Shown one piece after another: positions 1 through 10,641 of a DNA stretch of 64,000 nucleotides. Position numbers and translations under genes: made by a program. Where the stretch lies: contig CM043962.1 of the NCBI GenBank assembly GCA_014529385.2, forward strand, positions 89,608,680-89,672,679, read 5' to 3'. This DNA comes from Adiantum capillus-veneris. Its lineage: Eukaryota; Streptophyta; Polypodiopsida; Polypodiales; Pteridaceae. The notes under the pieces were generated by a model. It was not told the DNA's origin. It made no database searches and saw only the letters and a list, made by a program, of their open reading frames with translations. Position 1 is the first letter of the stretch, and the number at the start of each line of letters is the position of its first letter.

Positions 1-255
1 CAGGACACTGCCAACACTATCTACACTGACAGTCAGAGCGCATTGGCAGTTGCGAGGAACCCACTTTTTCATGCTCGCACAAAGCACATTGAGGTGCATT
101 ACCACTATGTCAGGGAGAGGCTCTCAGCAGGAGAGATCAGCTTGGCTTATGTGCCAACACAGGACAACCTTGCAGATCTTTTCACAAAGGCATTGTCTCG
201 TGAGAAGCTTGAAGCTTTCCGCAAAGCTTTGGGCTTACTCCCCTTTGTGGACTGA
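1..255 (+). CDS. Copia pol 3' end (RNase H C-terminus), partial
   Basis: The reading frame is open from base 1 to the stop at 253-255. It encodes the last part of a Ty1/copia polyprotein: the RNase H motif YTDSQSALAVARNP, then the KHIEVHYHYVRERL and LFTKAL segments that end copia RNase H. It is almost identical to the end of the complete element at 10087-10339, so it is the same family. The rest of the element lies upstream of the window. It is followed by a 3' untranslated stretch, a polypurine tract and an LTR, so this is the 3' end of an element inserted in plus orientation. RNase H removes the RNA strand during reverse transcription. Confidence 0.9.
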   Translation, partial: QDTANTIYTDSQSALAVARNPLFHARTKHIEVHYHYVRERLSAGEISLAYVPTQDNLADLFTKALSREKLEAFRKALGLLPFVD

Positions 256-318
256 TCCTGTCCTCAGGGCATGGCACTTCCCTTTACTCATGTGCTAGCT
301 CTCGTTGACCGCATCACT

Positions 319-330
319 CCAGGGGGGATT
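319..330 (+). other. Polypurine tract of the first copia element
   Basis: The purine run AGGGGGGATT directly precedes the LTR start TGTTACC. It matches the tract before the 3' LTR at 10415. It primes plus-strand DNA synthesis in LTR retroelements. Confidence 0.75.
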
Positions 331-557
331 TGTTACCATATACATGTGGTAGTGATGTGTGTGAACACACTAGGACCGCCGGGGCATTTTTTTCCTCTTT
401 AGGAGGTTTTTTCCCCCGTGCATTGTATATACGCCCATCACTCTAGGGCTATCTATCTTTCCATTGCACACTAAGTAATATACTCTCTATTGTGTGCCTT
501 GAGCTTCCTTCGTCTTCTCCAAGCTGTGTGTGTTTCTCTGCAACCCTAATTCCAACA
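331..557 (+). repeat. 3' LTR of the first copia element
   Basis: This is a 227-bp LTR beginning TGTTACCATA and ending TTCCAACA, matching the LTRs at 5472-5698, 10415-10641 and 45463-45689 with few differences. It includes the TATA-like stretch TGTATATACG. Directly after base 557 the sequence is integrase-coding sequence of another copia element on the other strand, so this element is inserted in that one. The target-site duplication cannot be checked because the 5' LTR is outside the window. Confidence 0.88.
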
Positions 558-2985
558 ATGGTTTCTCAATAGAGCCACGAGAAGAGGACTCTTGTGGTCC
601 ACTCAAAACCTGTGACTGTGGCCTCACATTTTGTACAACCACATCATCTTTTACATCAGCCCCAATAGTGCTAGGTGCATTACTGTACCAGCTTCTCATC
701 TCATCAAAGACTACATCTCTGCTCACTCGTAATTCTCGTGTAGTAGGATTGTAGCACCTGTACCCCTTTTGTTCAAGGGAATATCCCACAAGAATACATT
801 TCTCTACTTTAGGATCCAATTTCCTACGCAACTCATCTGTTACATGCACGTAAGCTATGCAGCCAAACACTTTCAAGTGTGCCAAATCAGGCTTTGTACC
901 TGTAAACTTTTCCTCAGGTGTTACATCATGCACCGCAGCTGTAGGTGTTCTGTTCATAATGTACACAACTGTATTTACGGCTTCAGCCCAGAAATGATGA
1001 GGCATGTTCTTCTCATTCATCAATGCACGTGCAACCTCTGCAATGTGCCTATTTTTCCTTTCTGCGACCCCATTCTGATGTGGAGTATATCTGCATGTAA
1101 ACTGCCTGCGTATACCATGCATTCGCAGAAAATCTGAAAAATCATTGGAGAAGTACTCTCCCCCTCCATCTGACCTCAATGTCTTGATTTGCATATCTGT
1201 CTCCTTCTCAATCGTGACTTTGAAGTCTTGAAAGTGACCAAACACTTCACTTTTGTTACGCATGAAGTAGACCCATACTTTCCTTGTATGGTCATCAATG
1301 AAAGAGACATAATACCTGCAACCATGTATACTTGTAGTATCGGTTGGACCCCAAACATCTGTGTGCACCACCTCAAGTGGATTTTTACATACATTGCGCT
1401 CATGTGGAAATGAGCCCTTTGACTGTTTTCCAAACTGGCATGCTGCACACACTTTATGCATACCATCCACCTTGAATTTGGGCAAACCTTTTACAATCTG
1501 TTTTGATTGCATGCTGCGCAATCTCTACTCATTGACATGGCCAATGCGTTTGTGCCAAATGTCAACATCAGCCACAACACCTGTGCCCTGTGCAAATAAT
1601 GCAGCTTTTACCTCAGGCATGTCTACATTCAGCGTAAACATTCTGCCCACACATTTGCCCTCTGTGATCAGCTTACAGCCATTCTGGAAATCTTCTACAT
1701 AACAGCCATTCTGATTGAAGCGAACCTGCAAACCCTGCTCAACCATTTGTCCAACAAAAACAAGATTCGTTGTAATGTTTGGGACATGAAGTACATTTGC
1801 TAAGTACTTTGATTTCCCACTCTTCGTATTTAGAGGTATGTCCCCTACATGAGCAATGGGGTGAGCTGTGTCATCTCCTGTCTGCACATAGCCTGACACA
1901 TCTGGTTTGCGCATATCTCTAAACCACTCTCCATGAGACGTCATGTGATTAGAGGCACCTGAATCCACATACCAAACATCATCTTGGGTGGAATTCTCTG
2001 CAGTCATTGTATTCATTACATGCTGCATAACAAACATGCGCTCGTTTTTACTGTCATCTGCATCTCTGCTAGTAGATGCATAGTTTCCCTGTTCTCTCTT
2101 TCCACTTGCTTTTCCCTTTGGACAGTCACGTGACATGTGACCTCTTTCACCACAAGTCCAACATTCTCTGCTATCTGGAGTATGTTGTTGCCTGCTTGAT
2201 CCTGCACCACGACCTCTTTGACTCCCCCTGCCTTGAGACTGGTTTCCCCTGCCACCTGTATTGTTTTGATTTGATTGACCTTCCACAAATTGGCCCCTGC
2301 AACCCCTTGGGCCTCGACCACGACCTCTACCTCTGTTGGAGTTAGAATAGAAGGCCTGTTCAGAATTATTTCTGCCATGAGAAGAAGATGTGTCAAGGTT
2401 CTTCTCCTCAAGAATAAGCATAGAAATCAAATCTTGGAACACGGGGATGTCGTCTCTTGTATTCATGGAAGACCTAAAATGTACATACTCATCTCCTAGA
2501 CCATCCAAGCATGCACGGACAATGTCATCGTCTTCCACTGAGACTTTAATAGATCCAAGAGCCTCAATGATACTCTTGATCTTCAAGGCATAATCATTGA
2601 TTGAGAGGTTGTTCCTCTTAACCTGATTTAGCTCCGACTTTAGTTGAAGCTTCCTGGCCTTGGTGTTCACCTCGAACACTCTGCCTAAGTTTCTCCATGC
2701 AATGGCGGGGGTTTCAGCATCCTGTAGATAGCCCATCATGCCATCTGTGATTCTCATAGAAAGCCAATACATCACTTTGCTCTGGCCTTGTTGCCAGTCC
2801 CTCAAAGCTTTCCTTTGTTCTGCTGTAGCATTTGCCTCGGGAATCTCTGGTTCCTTTTCATTGTCTCCTTCTACATAGTCCCAATAACCTTTTCCTTTTA
2901 GGAAATTTGTTATTCTGAACTTCCATGTAGGGTAGTTATTTTTCTCAAGCTTCTCAGTAACAATTTGACTGAAACCGTCAGACAT
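558..2985 (-). pseudogene. Second copia element: gag-protease-integrase, interrupted
   Basis: The minus-strand polyprotein starts with MSDGFSQIVTEKLEKNNYP at 2985. In order it shows a gag domain, an RGRGRG-rich basic stretch, a CCHC zinc knuckle (CWTCGERGHMSRDC), an aspartic protease site (VWYVDSGASNH), the pre-integrase HxxxH/CxxC zinc region and a DDE integrase (HTDVWGP, RSDGGGEY, NGVAERKN). One in-frame TAG at 1525-1527 breaks it just after the pre-integrase DIWHKRIGHVNE; no frameshift is visible. The frame runs into the reverse complement of the LTR at 557 and stops at 487-489, which is an artefact of the insertion. RT and RNase H would lie left of the window. Family assignment is firm; activity is unlikely. 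Confidence 0.88.
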
Positions 2986-3259
2986 CTTGAAGCACTAAGA
3001 CAAAATAGCTGCAATTTGCAAAAACCTGCAAATCTGCTGAACTTGCTATCGTGGTACCTGTAACGCTTTCTACACTCAAAGAGTGTCCACAATCAAGCGT
3101 ACATACAACCACTGTACTTGTACAGTAAATCTTTGTATACTGCACTTTGGAGACCTGTTCAGAAACTTGTGCGAAAAACCCCTAAAATTTTTTTCTCTGG
3201 GATTGCGAACGAAGGGATTGTGACGCTCTTGCTCTCTTAGCCTCTCTTGCCTGCACCAG

Positions 3260-3271
3260 GCTCTGATACCA
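3260..3271 (-). other. tRNA-Met primer-binding site of the second copia element
   Basis: The minus strand reads TGGTATCAGAGC, the complement of the initiator tRNA-Met 3' end, immediately next to the LTR at 3272. It lies upstream of the minus-strand gag start at 2985, which fixes the orientation. Confidence 0.85.
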
Positions 3272-3593
3272 TGTAAAGAATGAGGATGCAAGAGAGCTAC
3301 ACAAGAGAAGCACAAAGCACACAGAGATGGAAAGCTTCTTCTTCTTCTTCACAGAAAAGAGAGTACAAAATGACTAAGTGCTAAAGCTGAAAAGTAGCAC
3401 ATATGTACATGCGGTCACTAAGTGTGAACTCGCTAGAAGCGTACTAGGCTGGCACTATAAGTGTAGTCCAGCTGTAGAATCATTGGCAGAGATCCTCTGT
3501 GTCGGTCACCTAACGCGCAAGTGAGTAAATGCCGTAAGCGGCCAAGACCCGTAGTGGATGCCAGCTCAAGATGTAGAGCTCGACATCTCAACA
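3272..3593 (-). repeat. 5' LTR of the second copia element
   Basis: Read on the minus strand this segment starts TGTTGAGATG and ends CTTTACA directly before the primer site. The inner boundary (3272) is fixed by the primer site. The outer boundary (3593) is inferred from the TG...CA rule and the repeat partner lies outside the window, so it may be off by some bases. Confidence 0.6.
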
Positions 3594-3899
3594 CAATTAC
3601 CCCTTGGGCCCTATCTCTACTTCCTCCCATTTTCCTCACCGTCAACATCCCCATCTGAAGCATAGCCGTCCTAAATTTCCTAGAGTCTCAAAAAACTTGT
3701 ATTGGAGGAGAAAGAAGTAAGCTTGGAGCACCCTTCATCTTGGGTCCACTTGCTCTTCTCCCGAACCCCTCTTTTCCCTCACATTTGGACCCCTCCTCCT
3801 TGTAACTCCTTTTTCTTTCCCCTCCCTTCCCTCAAAAGTAGAAAAAGGTCTAAATATTGGCTAAAAACCAATCCGCATCTCTACAAAATCGTAGCCTTG
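3594..3899. other. C/T-rich stretch, probably 5' part of the Penelope-like element
   Basis: No gene is supported. Composition and strand bias match the adjoining Penelope-like fragment, and weak coding potential on the plus strand flows into it. I see no separate feature. Confidence 0.3.
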
Positions 3900-4887
3900 T
3901 AAACAAACAATTTTCACTCTTGAGCATAAGATAACCAATCTCTCTTTCCACAACTTAGCCAATCGCTCCGTCTCCTCCTCTAAACATAAACTTTTGGGTC
4001 TTGCACTCAACTACATTCCCCCCTCTCCACCACCACCACCATCTTCTATCATTGGTGCATATTCTAATCTTGAAAGGAGCCTACAACTCAAACTCTTTTT
4101 CAAGAATTCTCTCTCTCCTTCTTCCTCTCCCTTATCTCTCCCCAATCCCTCTTGGGATCCCCCTATTCATTCCACCACCCTTAACCTAACATTTGATTTT
4201 GTTTTCTCTCACTTGAAACCCCTCCTTAATCTTTATCCTCCCTCCCTTTCTAAATCCTTTTTGATAAACTCCATTTCTTCCCTTAAGAATGATCATAACA
4301 TTATAATCAAACCGGCCGATAAGAAGCTTGGTACACTAAAGAAGCGCTACACCATCTCTTGGACCCTCTCACCTACTCTCTTATCTCTACACCTCCTTTA
4401 CCTTTTACGCAATCCATTCTTTACTCCATCGTTGCACAGTATCATTTCCTCCCTCCCAAAGAGATATCTTTTATACTCGCCTCCTCTCAATCCATCCCTA
4501 AGCCCTGCCCCTTTTTCCTCCTACCCAAAATTCATAAACCTATCCTTGTAGGCCGTCCCATTTGTTCCTACAAAGGTTAAAGCTTGGAGAATGCCTCTAA
4601 GTGGCTTCATATGAAACTCTACCCCGTACTCGTGACAAAAAAACCAGCACCTCAAAGATTCTCATTCACTTATCTTAGACTTAGCTACCATCCCCTTCTC
4701 CCCCTTGTTACTCTCTTCACCTTTTGCCGTGGAGTCCCTTTACCCTAGCATTCCTATCCGTGAAGGGCTTCACGCTCTTAAAAGTTCTATCCGAGGCCTC
4801 TTTCCCTCTCCTAAGGTCAACTTCATCCTATCGCTTGATTGCTCATTCTTAACCATCATTACATCTCTTTCAAAGGTAGGTTTTGGC
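3900..4887 (+). pseudogene. Penelope-like element reverse transcriptase, N-terminal half
   Basis: Degenerate plus-strand coding sequence in shifting frames carries signatures of Penelope-like element RT in the right order. These are a KLLGLALNYIPP segment, IIIKPADK at about 4300-4323, PKIHKP followed by GRP at about 4524-4560, ESLYPSIPI at about 4732-4758, and FKGRFWQG ending near 4893, of which the first bases of the hAT supply the last codons. At least two frameshifts separate them. The coding sequence stops where the hAT transposon begins at 4888 and resumes at 18221 with the next conserved RT segment. PLEs are retroelements distinct from LTR and LINE types. The proline/serine-rich frame at 3994-4551 is this remnant, not a host protein. 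Confidence 0.75.
4880..4887. repeat. Left 8-bp target-site duplication of the hAT
   Basis: GTTTTGGC is repeated exactly at 18221-18228. Eight base pairs is the hAT superfamily length. Removing 4888-18228 brings the two halves of the PLE reading together. Confidence 0.78.
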
Positions 4888-5062
4888 AAGGGATCTCAAA
4901 ATGACGTGATCACACTATAATTTCAGGTTGATAATAATAGAAATGCAAAATAACAAATATTATGTTAATTGACATTCATCTTTTTTGACCTCCAGGGAGA
5001 CCTGGAGACCGGCTCGTAGCCCGCCGGGCCCGCCGTGGCTATATAAAGGCGACGCCGGTGCT
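4888..5062. repeat. hAT left terminal region with GC block and TATA box
   Basis: The terminus AAGGGATCTCAAAATGACG is followed by an AT-rich part (ATGTTAATTGACATTC), then CCCGCCGGGCCCGCCG at about 5020-5035 and CTATATAAAG at 5039-5048. The reverse complement of the right end (17960-18220) carries the same parts in the same order with diverged sequence. The TATA box faces the kinase and RING genes. Confidence 0.65.
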
Positions 5063-5237
5063 TGTCTTTTTCACAAAAGAGGTACATTGAAAAGTCTTCA
5101 CCAAACTTTCTGGTAGCTTTCCACATTCTCAAAGAAGTGTAGCAGTAATTTTTTAAACCCTTCCGTATTTTATTGATGTTTTTTTGAGTTTTTTGCGTTA
5201 AAACTTAAAGGTATAAACTTTCTTTTATCAAATCATC

Positions 5238-5471
5238 GTACGTGGATGCACTGGCACATGGTTGCAATTGCGGCTAGGTGTGTCATTGCAAAAACGCAAG
5301 ATGACTGTGTTTTATGTTGCTTCCCGTCATTCATGCTTCGGCACATGGTTGCAATTGCGACTAGGTGTGTTGCTGCTAGATTGACGGTAGCATCTAATGC
5401 ATGAATGTGTGCTCAAATAATTTCATAATGCTTCATATGCTTGAATCTTGAAAGAAGACATCGTGCGTGGA
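5238..5471. repeat. hAT left subterminal tandem array, first unit
   Basis: This is a longer variant (about 225 bp) of the 175-bp unit that continues at 10642. It contains two copies of the half-unit motif ACATGGTTGCAATTGCG. The copia at 5472 interrupts the array here. Confidence 0.75.
5467..5471. repeat. Left target-site duplication of the 5.5-kb copia
   Basis: GTGGA is repeated at 10642-10646 directly after the 3' LTR. Five base pairs is usual for copia. Confidence 0.88.
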
Positions 5472-5698
5472 TGTTACCATATACATGTGGTAGTGATGTG
5501 TGTGAACACACTAGGACTGCCGGGGCATTTTTTCCCTCTTTAGGAGGTTTTTTCCCCCGTGCATTGTATATACGCCCATCACTCTAGGGCTATCTATCTT
5601 TCCATTGCACACTAAGTAACACACTCTCTATTGTGTGCCTTGAGCTTCCTTCGTCTTCTCCAAGATGTGTGTGTTTCACTGCAACCCTAATTCCAACA
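5472..5698 (+). repeat. 5' LTR of the 5.5-kb copia
   Basis: The LTR runs from TGTTACC to CCAACA. The TGTATATACG at about 5565-5574 is the probable promoter TATA element. The boundaries are fixed by the flanking GTGGA and by the primer site two bases further on. Confidence 0.92.
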
Positions 5699-5700
5699 AT

Positions 5701-5712
5701 TGGTATCAGAGC
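5701..5712 (+). other. tRNA-Met primer-binding site
   Basis: TGGTATCAGAGC lies two bases after the 5' LTR and is the complement of the initiator tRNA-Met 3' end. It sets minus-strand DNA synthesis. Confidence 0.9.
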
Positions 5713-6059
5713 AGGTCACGTCCTCCCGGGCTTAGTCGCCAGCTGCTCCAGCACATGCCTGCTCACTTTCTCTGATTTCAGTGAGCTTTGGCGAGCGTTC
5801 GTAGGTTGACAAAAATTTTGGCGAGCTCAAAGAGCTTGGTCTGCTCAAAATTTTGATTTGGGCTCATTTCGGCCTCCGTTTCCACTATAGGCAGTACTGC
5901 ACAGGCTATTTCGTCATTTTGTACAGAATTTCTGTCAGTGCCGTTTTCTGCATAACAGGTGCCTTACAATCTTCTACGGTTTGTGCTATATAGCACAGGT
6001 TGTTCCCGCTCCGTTTCTCCTATTTTCGGGCAGTTTTCACATCAGGTGCAGCATTTACC

Positions 6060-7534
6060 ATGGCTGACAACAACAACACAGATGTGTTCAAGATGTTTGC
6101 TGCTGAGGACAGGTTGGATGGGGACAACTACCCTATGTGGGCTTATATGATGCAACATGTTCTTGTGTCAAAGGGTGTCTGGAACATTGTGCAGGGCATT
6201 GATGTACGTCCTGGTTCTGAGGATGTAGGCGATGTTGAGGATGTTGCAGGTCTTGCTGCAAGGATTGCAGCTGTTAGAGTTGTTTTGCCTACGGCAGAAC
6301 AAGCTCGTTGGGATGTTAAGGATGCGTAGGCTCATGCATTGATTGCGTTGTCTGTGAAGCGCACCATTGTTCCTCACATCCGTTCAGCAAAATCTGCAAA
6401 ACAGGCTTGGGATATTCTAGCAGGTCTTTATGCAAGCCGCAATGAGGCTAAAATTGCTTTGCTGCGTAAAGAGCTGGAGTCGAAGATTATGCATGAGGAA
6501 GATGATATGGACACTTTCCTTGCTAGTGTTAAGGATATCAATGAGCAGCTTATTTCTGCAGGTGAAGTCATTTCAAACAGTTTCCTTGTGCAGACTGTTC
6601 TTGATGCCTTACCAGATTCCTACCAGACTTTTGATAGTACTTGGAGACTGATGACCCAAGGAAATCCTGAAGTTGTCAAGTTTGATGCATTATCCACATT
6701 GCTGTTGCAAGAGTCACTTTCTATAAAAAACTGGACTAGGCAGCGTGCAATTGAACAGGCTTTTATTGCTTCTCAAAGAAAGGGTGGTAACAGTAATGCA
6801 GCCACTTCTTATGGTTCTGTTGCGAGTGGCAAAAATTATGTTCCTAATGCTTCTGCTGGCAGTACTTCGTCTGTTAATTCTAGTGATGAGGGCAAAAAGA
6901 AGATGCGTTGCCATTATTGTAAAGCCAATGATCACTTGATCAAGTCGTGTCCTAAGTTGAAGGCCAAAGAGTCTAAGAAGAAAGAGGGTGGTTCCATTGC
7001 AAATGCTGGTTCCACTACAAATGCAGCCATTGTTCAGTCTTCTGTGAAAGGAAACTGTAATGCTGATGTTGATGCAGAATGGGCTTTTAGCGCAGAGTGC
7101 ACTTACAATCCTGCTATCCATGATGCATGCTTGTCAGTTGCTGCAGATTCATATGTGTGGTATTTCGACAGTGGTACTACAAAGCACATTACCTCACATC
7201 GTGAGTTGTTTACCTCTCTCCAGTCTGTCCCTCATGGGAATTCAGTCACTTGTGCCAACAATGCCTCTTATCCATATCAAGGAGTTGGAAAGATTGTGCT
7301 TACTGCTGCTAATGGCAGTTCTTTCACACTTGTTGATGCACTTTATGTACCTGGGATCAAGAAGAATCTCTTGTCTGTATCCGCACTTGCTAGACTTGCA
7401 CTTGTAGTCAAATTTGTGGATGACAGATGTACAGTTCATGATCTCAGTTTTGGTGATGAAATTGTTGCATCTGGGCTTCTGTGCCGTGGGCTGTATAAGC
7501 TCACTTTGTATGAAAAGTGTGGACAAAATTTTAA
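6060..7534 (+). pseudogene. Copia gag and protease of the 5.5-kb element
   Basis: The start codon at 6060 (MADNNNTDVFKMFAAEDRL) opens a copia gag; the related copy at 46050 starts the same way. A TAG at 6327-6329 replaces the CAG found at 46317-46319 in that copy, and the frame continues unchanged beyond it. Later come a CCHC zinc knuckle (CHYCKANDHLIKSC) and a retropepsin site reading WYFDSGTTKH, with T where most copia proteases have A. The frame goes wrong near 7533 in a run of four A bases, apparently by loss of one base, just before the pre-integrase zinc region. The normal copia product is one long polyprotein cleaved by this protease. Confidence 0.87.
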
Positions 7535-10339
7535 AATGCTGTTGCAGATTCAAGGGCTATTTCAGATGCAAAATTTTGGCATGCACGTTTTGGTCATCTG
7601 AATTTTTCCAGTTTGCTGCGTTTGCACAAATCTGATATGGTTGCTTCTTTGCCGCCTCTTGAAGCACCTGTCAAACATGTTTGTGAAGGCTGTATTTTGG
7701 GTAAGATGCAGCGTTCTCCAAAGGATGGTTCAGTTCGGGCCACATGCAGGTTGCAGCTTGTGCATAGTGATGTTTGTGGGCCCATGCAAAGTCCGTCCTT
7801 GGGCAATTACCTGTACTTCGTGACTTTCATTGATGACTACTCCAGGCATGCATGGGTATTTCCGCTTAAAGCAAAGTCCAAAGTTTTTATGTGCTTCAAA
7901 CAATTTCTGGCTATGGCTGAAAATGTCTCGAAATGTACTATGGGCACCCTCTGTTCCGATCGAGGGGGGGAGTATGTGTCTCATGAATTTAATGCATTTC
8001 TGGCTAGTCGTGGGATAAAACACCAATGTACAGTGCCTTATACGCCTCAACAAAATGGTGTTGCTGAGAGGAAAAACAGGTCACTGACGGAAATGGCACA
8101 ATGTATGGTCAAAAGTCAAGCTTTACCGCATTCTTTTTGGCTTGAGGCCATCATGTGTGCCACTTATGTACTAAACAGGTGTCCTACGAAAGCTTTGCAG
8201 TCTATTACTCCATATGAAGCATGGCATGATAGAAAGCCTTCTATTGAGCACATGCGTGTTTTTGGCTATTTGGCATATGCTTTGGTGCCACAAGTGCAGC
8301 GCATAAAATTGGATGATAAGGCTGTCAAATGTATTTTTGTTGGTTATAGTGCTGAAAGCAAAGGTTACAGGTTGTATCATCCGCTAACAAAACGTATTCT
8401 GGTTTCTCGGGATGTAGTGTTTGTGGAAGATTCTGTTCAGCCCTTGCTGTCATGTACTAGAGACAGTAATGTAAGCTCACATGACATTTATGACACTTTG
8501 TTGCCTCTTTTCAGTGGTGGAAATACGAATGTAAGTTCCAATGAGGCAAATGTACAGCCTATGGGGGTTTTTAAAAATGTTTTAGATCAGTCTATTACTG
8601 ATGCAGATGTACATGATGTACTTGATGAGGAAAGGGCTGAAAATGAGCAGGCTAGAGGTATGCCGAAATGGCTGGTGCACACTTTGCGTGACAGTAAATT
8701 GGATGCACCTTTGTCTAGTCGTACTCGTTCAAGCTCTCGCCATGCATCTTATGCATCAGGTTGTTATGCTTTGGATGTGTCTAGTTTACATGATGTTGAG
8801 GAGCCTCTGACTTTTGATGAAGCACAGAATTCAGAAAATTGGATGGCTACCATGCAATCAGAATATGATGCACTTAAAGAAAATGACACATGGACTTTAT
8901 GTGATTTGCCTCCTAGCAAAAAGGCCATTGGTACGAAGTGGGTTTACAAGTTGAAACGCAAACCGGATGGTGAGATCGATCGCCATAAGGCTCGACTTGT
9001 TGCAAAGGGTTATGCACAACAAAAAGGCATAGATTATGAAGATACTTTTGCTCCCACTTGTCGTATGACTACTGTACGTGTTCTATGTGCATTGGCAGCT
9101 CATTTTGGTTGGGATGTACATCAATCAGACATTGTTACTGCTTTCTTGAATGGTGACATATTTGAGGAAGTTTATGTAACGCAGCCTCGCGGTTTTGTCA
9201 TAAAAGGACAAGAGGACAAAGTGTGCAAATGTAAGAAGGCTTTGTATGGGTTGAAGCAATCTCCTCGTGCTTGGTATGAGAAAGCTGACACTCATTTGGT
9301 CAAACAAGGCTTTCGTAACAGTCCAACAGAAAGCACATTGTATGTAAAGCGTGAGGGTGATGTATTTCTCATCGTGGTTCTTTATGTTGATGATTTGCTG
9401 ATCACTGGACCAAATGAGAGACATATTGCTGAATTTAAGGCTGATTTGAATGCTACTTTCAAGATGAAAGATTTGGGGCTATTGCATCATTACTTGGGTA
9501 TACAGTTTAAGCAGTGTGATGGTGGTATTGCCTTGTGTGAGAAAAGTTACATAGAGACATTGCTATGTAAGTTTGGACTTGAGGATTGCAAACCTATTGC
9601 CACTCCCATGGAAACAGGTTTGAAGTTGAGTCTACATGATGCTGGCGATCCTGCTGATGTCACTCTTTACCAAACTGCTGTTGGCTGCCTCATTTATGTA
9701 TGCAACACGAGGCCGGATATTCAGTTTGTAGTCTCACTGGTCAGCATATTTATGCATAGCCCAGGGTCTAAGCATTGGCAGGCTGTCAAGAGGATTTTCC
9801 ACTACCTTAGTGGCAGTTTACATCTTGGCTTGTTTTATCCCAAGGGGGGATCATTGGCGCCAGACTTACATGCTTTTTCGGACTCAGATTGGGCTGGTTG
9901 TTTTGACACGCGAGTGTCCACATCAGGTTTTTGTTTCATGCTTGGAAGTTCATGTATATCATGGTTGAGCAAGAAGCAACCTTATGTGGCCACTTCGAGT
10001 TGTGAGGCTGAGTACAAGGCAGTCTTCACAGCTACGGTTGAGTGTGTATGGCTCAGACGCCTTATGGCTGACTTGGGTGTTGGACAGGACACTGCCAACA
10101 CTATCTACACTGACAGTCAGAGCGCATTGGCAGTTGCGAGGAACCCAGTTTTTCATGCTCACACAAAGCACATTGAGGTGCATTACCACTATGTCAGAGA
10201 GAGGCTCTCAGCAGGAGAGATCAGCTTGGCTTATGTGCCAACACAGGACAACCTTGCAAATCTTTTCACAAAGGCATTGTCTCGTGAGAAGCTTGAAGCT
10301 TTCCGCAAAGCTTTGTGCTTACTCCCCTTTGTGGACTGA
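7535..10339 (+). pseudogene. Copia integrase, reverse transcriptase and RNase H
   Basis: The frame is open from about 7535 to the stop at 10337-10339. Numbering from codon 7613, the integrase triad is D53, D116 and E152 (35 residues between the last two), preceded by the zinc cysteines in CEGC. The RT catalytic motif is YVDD at 591-594. RNase H acidic residues are D757 (SDSDWAG), E798 (SSCEAEYKA) and D833 (YTDSQSA). All catalytic residues I can check are intact, so only the upstream TAG and frameshift block a full polyprotein. The region has no start codon of its own because it is the downstream part of the polyprotein. Confidence 0.92.
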
Positions 10340-10402
10340 TCCTGTCCTCAGGGCATGGCACTTCCCTTTACTCATGTGCCAGCTCTCATTCACCGCATCA
10401 CT

Positions 10403-10414
10403 CCAGGGGGGATT
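10403..10414 (+). other. Polypurine tract
   Basis: CCAGGGGGGATT lies directly before the 3' LTR and is identical in kind to the tract at 319-330. Confidence 0.75.
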
Positions 10415-10641
10415 TGTTACCATATACATGTGGTAGTGATGTGTGTGAACACACTAGGACCGCCGGGGCATTTTCTCCCTCTTTAGGAGGTTTTTTCCCC
10501 CGTGCATTGTATATACGCCCATCACTCTAGGGCTATCTATCTTTCCATTGCACACTAAGTAACACACTCTCTATTGTGTGCCTTGAGCTTCCTTCGTCTT
10601 CTCCAAGCTGTGTGTGTTTCTCTGCAACCCTAATTCCAACA
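10415..10641 (+). repeat. 3' LTR of the 5.5-kb copia
   Basis: It is 227 bp, TGTTACC to CCAACA, and differs from the 5' LTR at about four positions. The flank is GTGGA. Confidence 0.92.

Larger units (their letters stand above)
5472..10641 (+). mobile_element. Nearly complete Ty1/copia retrotransposon
   Basis: This is a 5170-bp element with 227-bp LTRs, primer site, gag, protease, integrase, RT, RNase H, polypurine tract and a perfect 5-bp target duplication (GTGGA). I count four differences between the LTRs, about 98 percent identity, so the insertion is young compared with its neighbours. It is inactivated by one in-frame TAG in gag (6327-6329) and one frameshift near 7533 before integrase. 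Related copies lie at 1-557, 20263-30693 and 45463-47078. Confidence 0.93.

Noticed and set aside
769-1137. Plus-strand frames across the minus-strand copia polyprotein (769-1137 and similar).
   Set aside because: They are antisense shadows of integrase and gag with no motif.
3994-4551. A 185-codon proline/serine-rich frame that could be taken as a host protein.
   Set aside because: It contains the PLE IKPADK segment, and the following RT segments appear in other frames, so it is a decayed RT.
5701-5712. tRNA gene candidates at TGGTATCAGAGC sites.
   Set aside because: These are primer-binding sites next to LTRs, matching only the tRNA 3' end, with no cloverleaf.
7526-7536. AAATTTT followed by AAAA at the gag-protease/integrase frameshift looks like a programmed -1 frameshift site.
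   Set aside because: A -1 slip on A AAT TTT leads at once to TAA in the new frame, and copia elements normally use one long frame. Loss of one A from a run is the simpler explanation.
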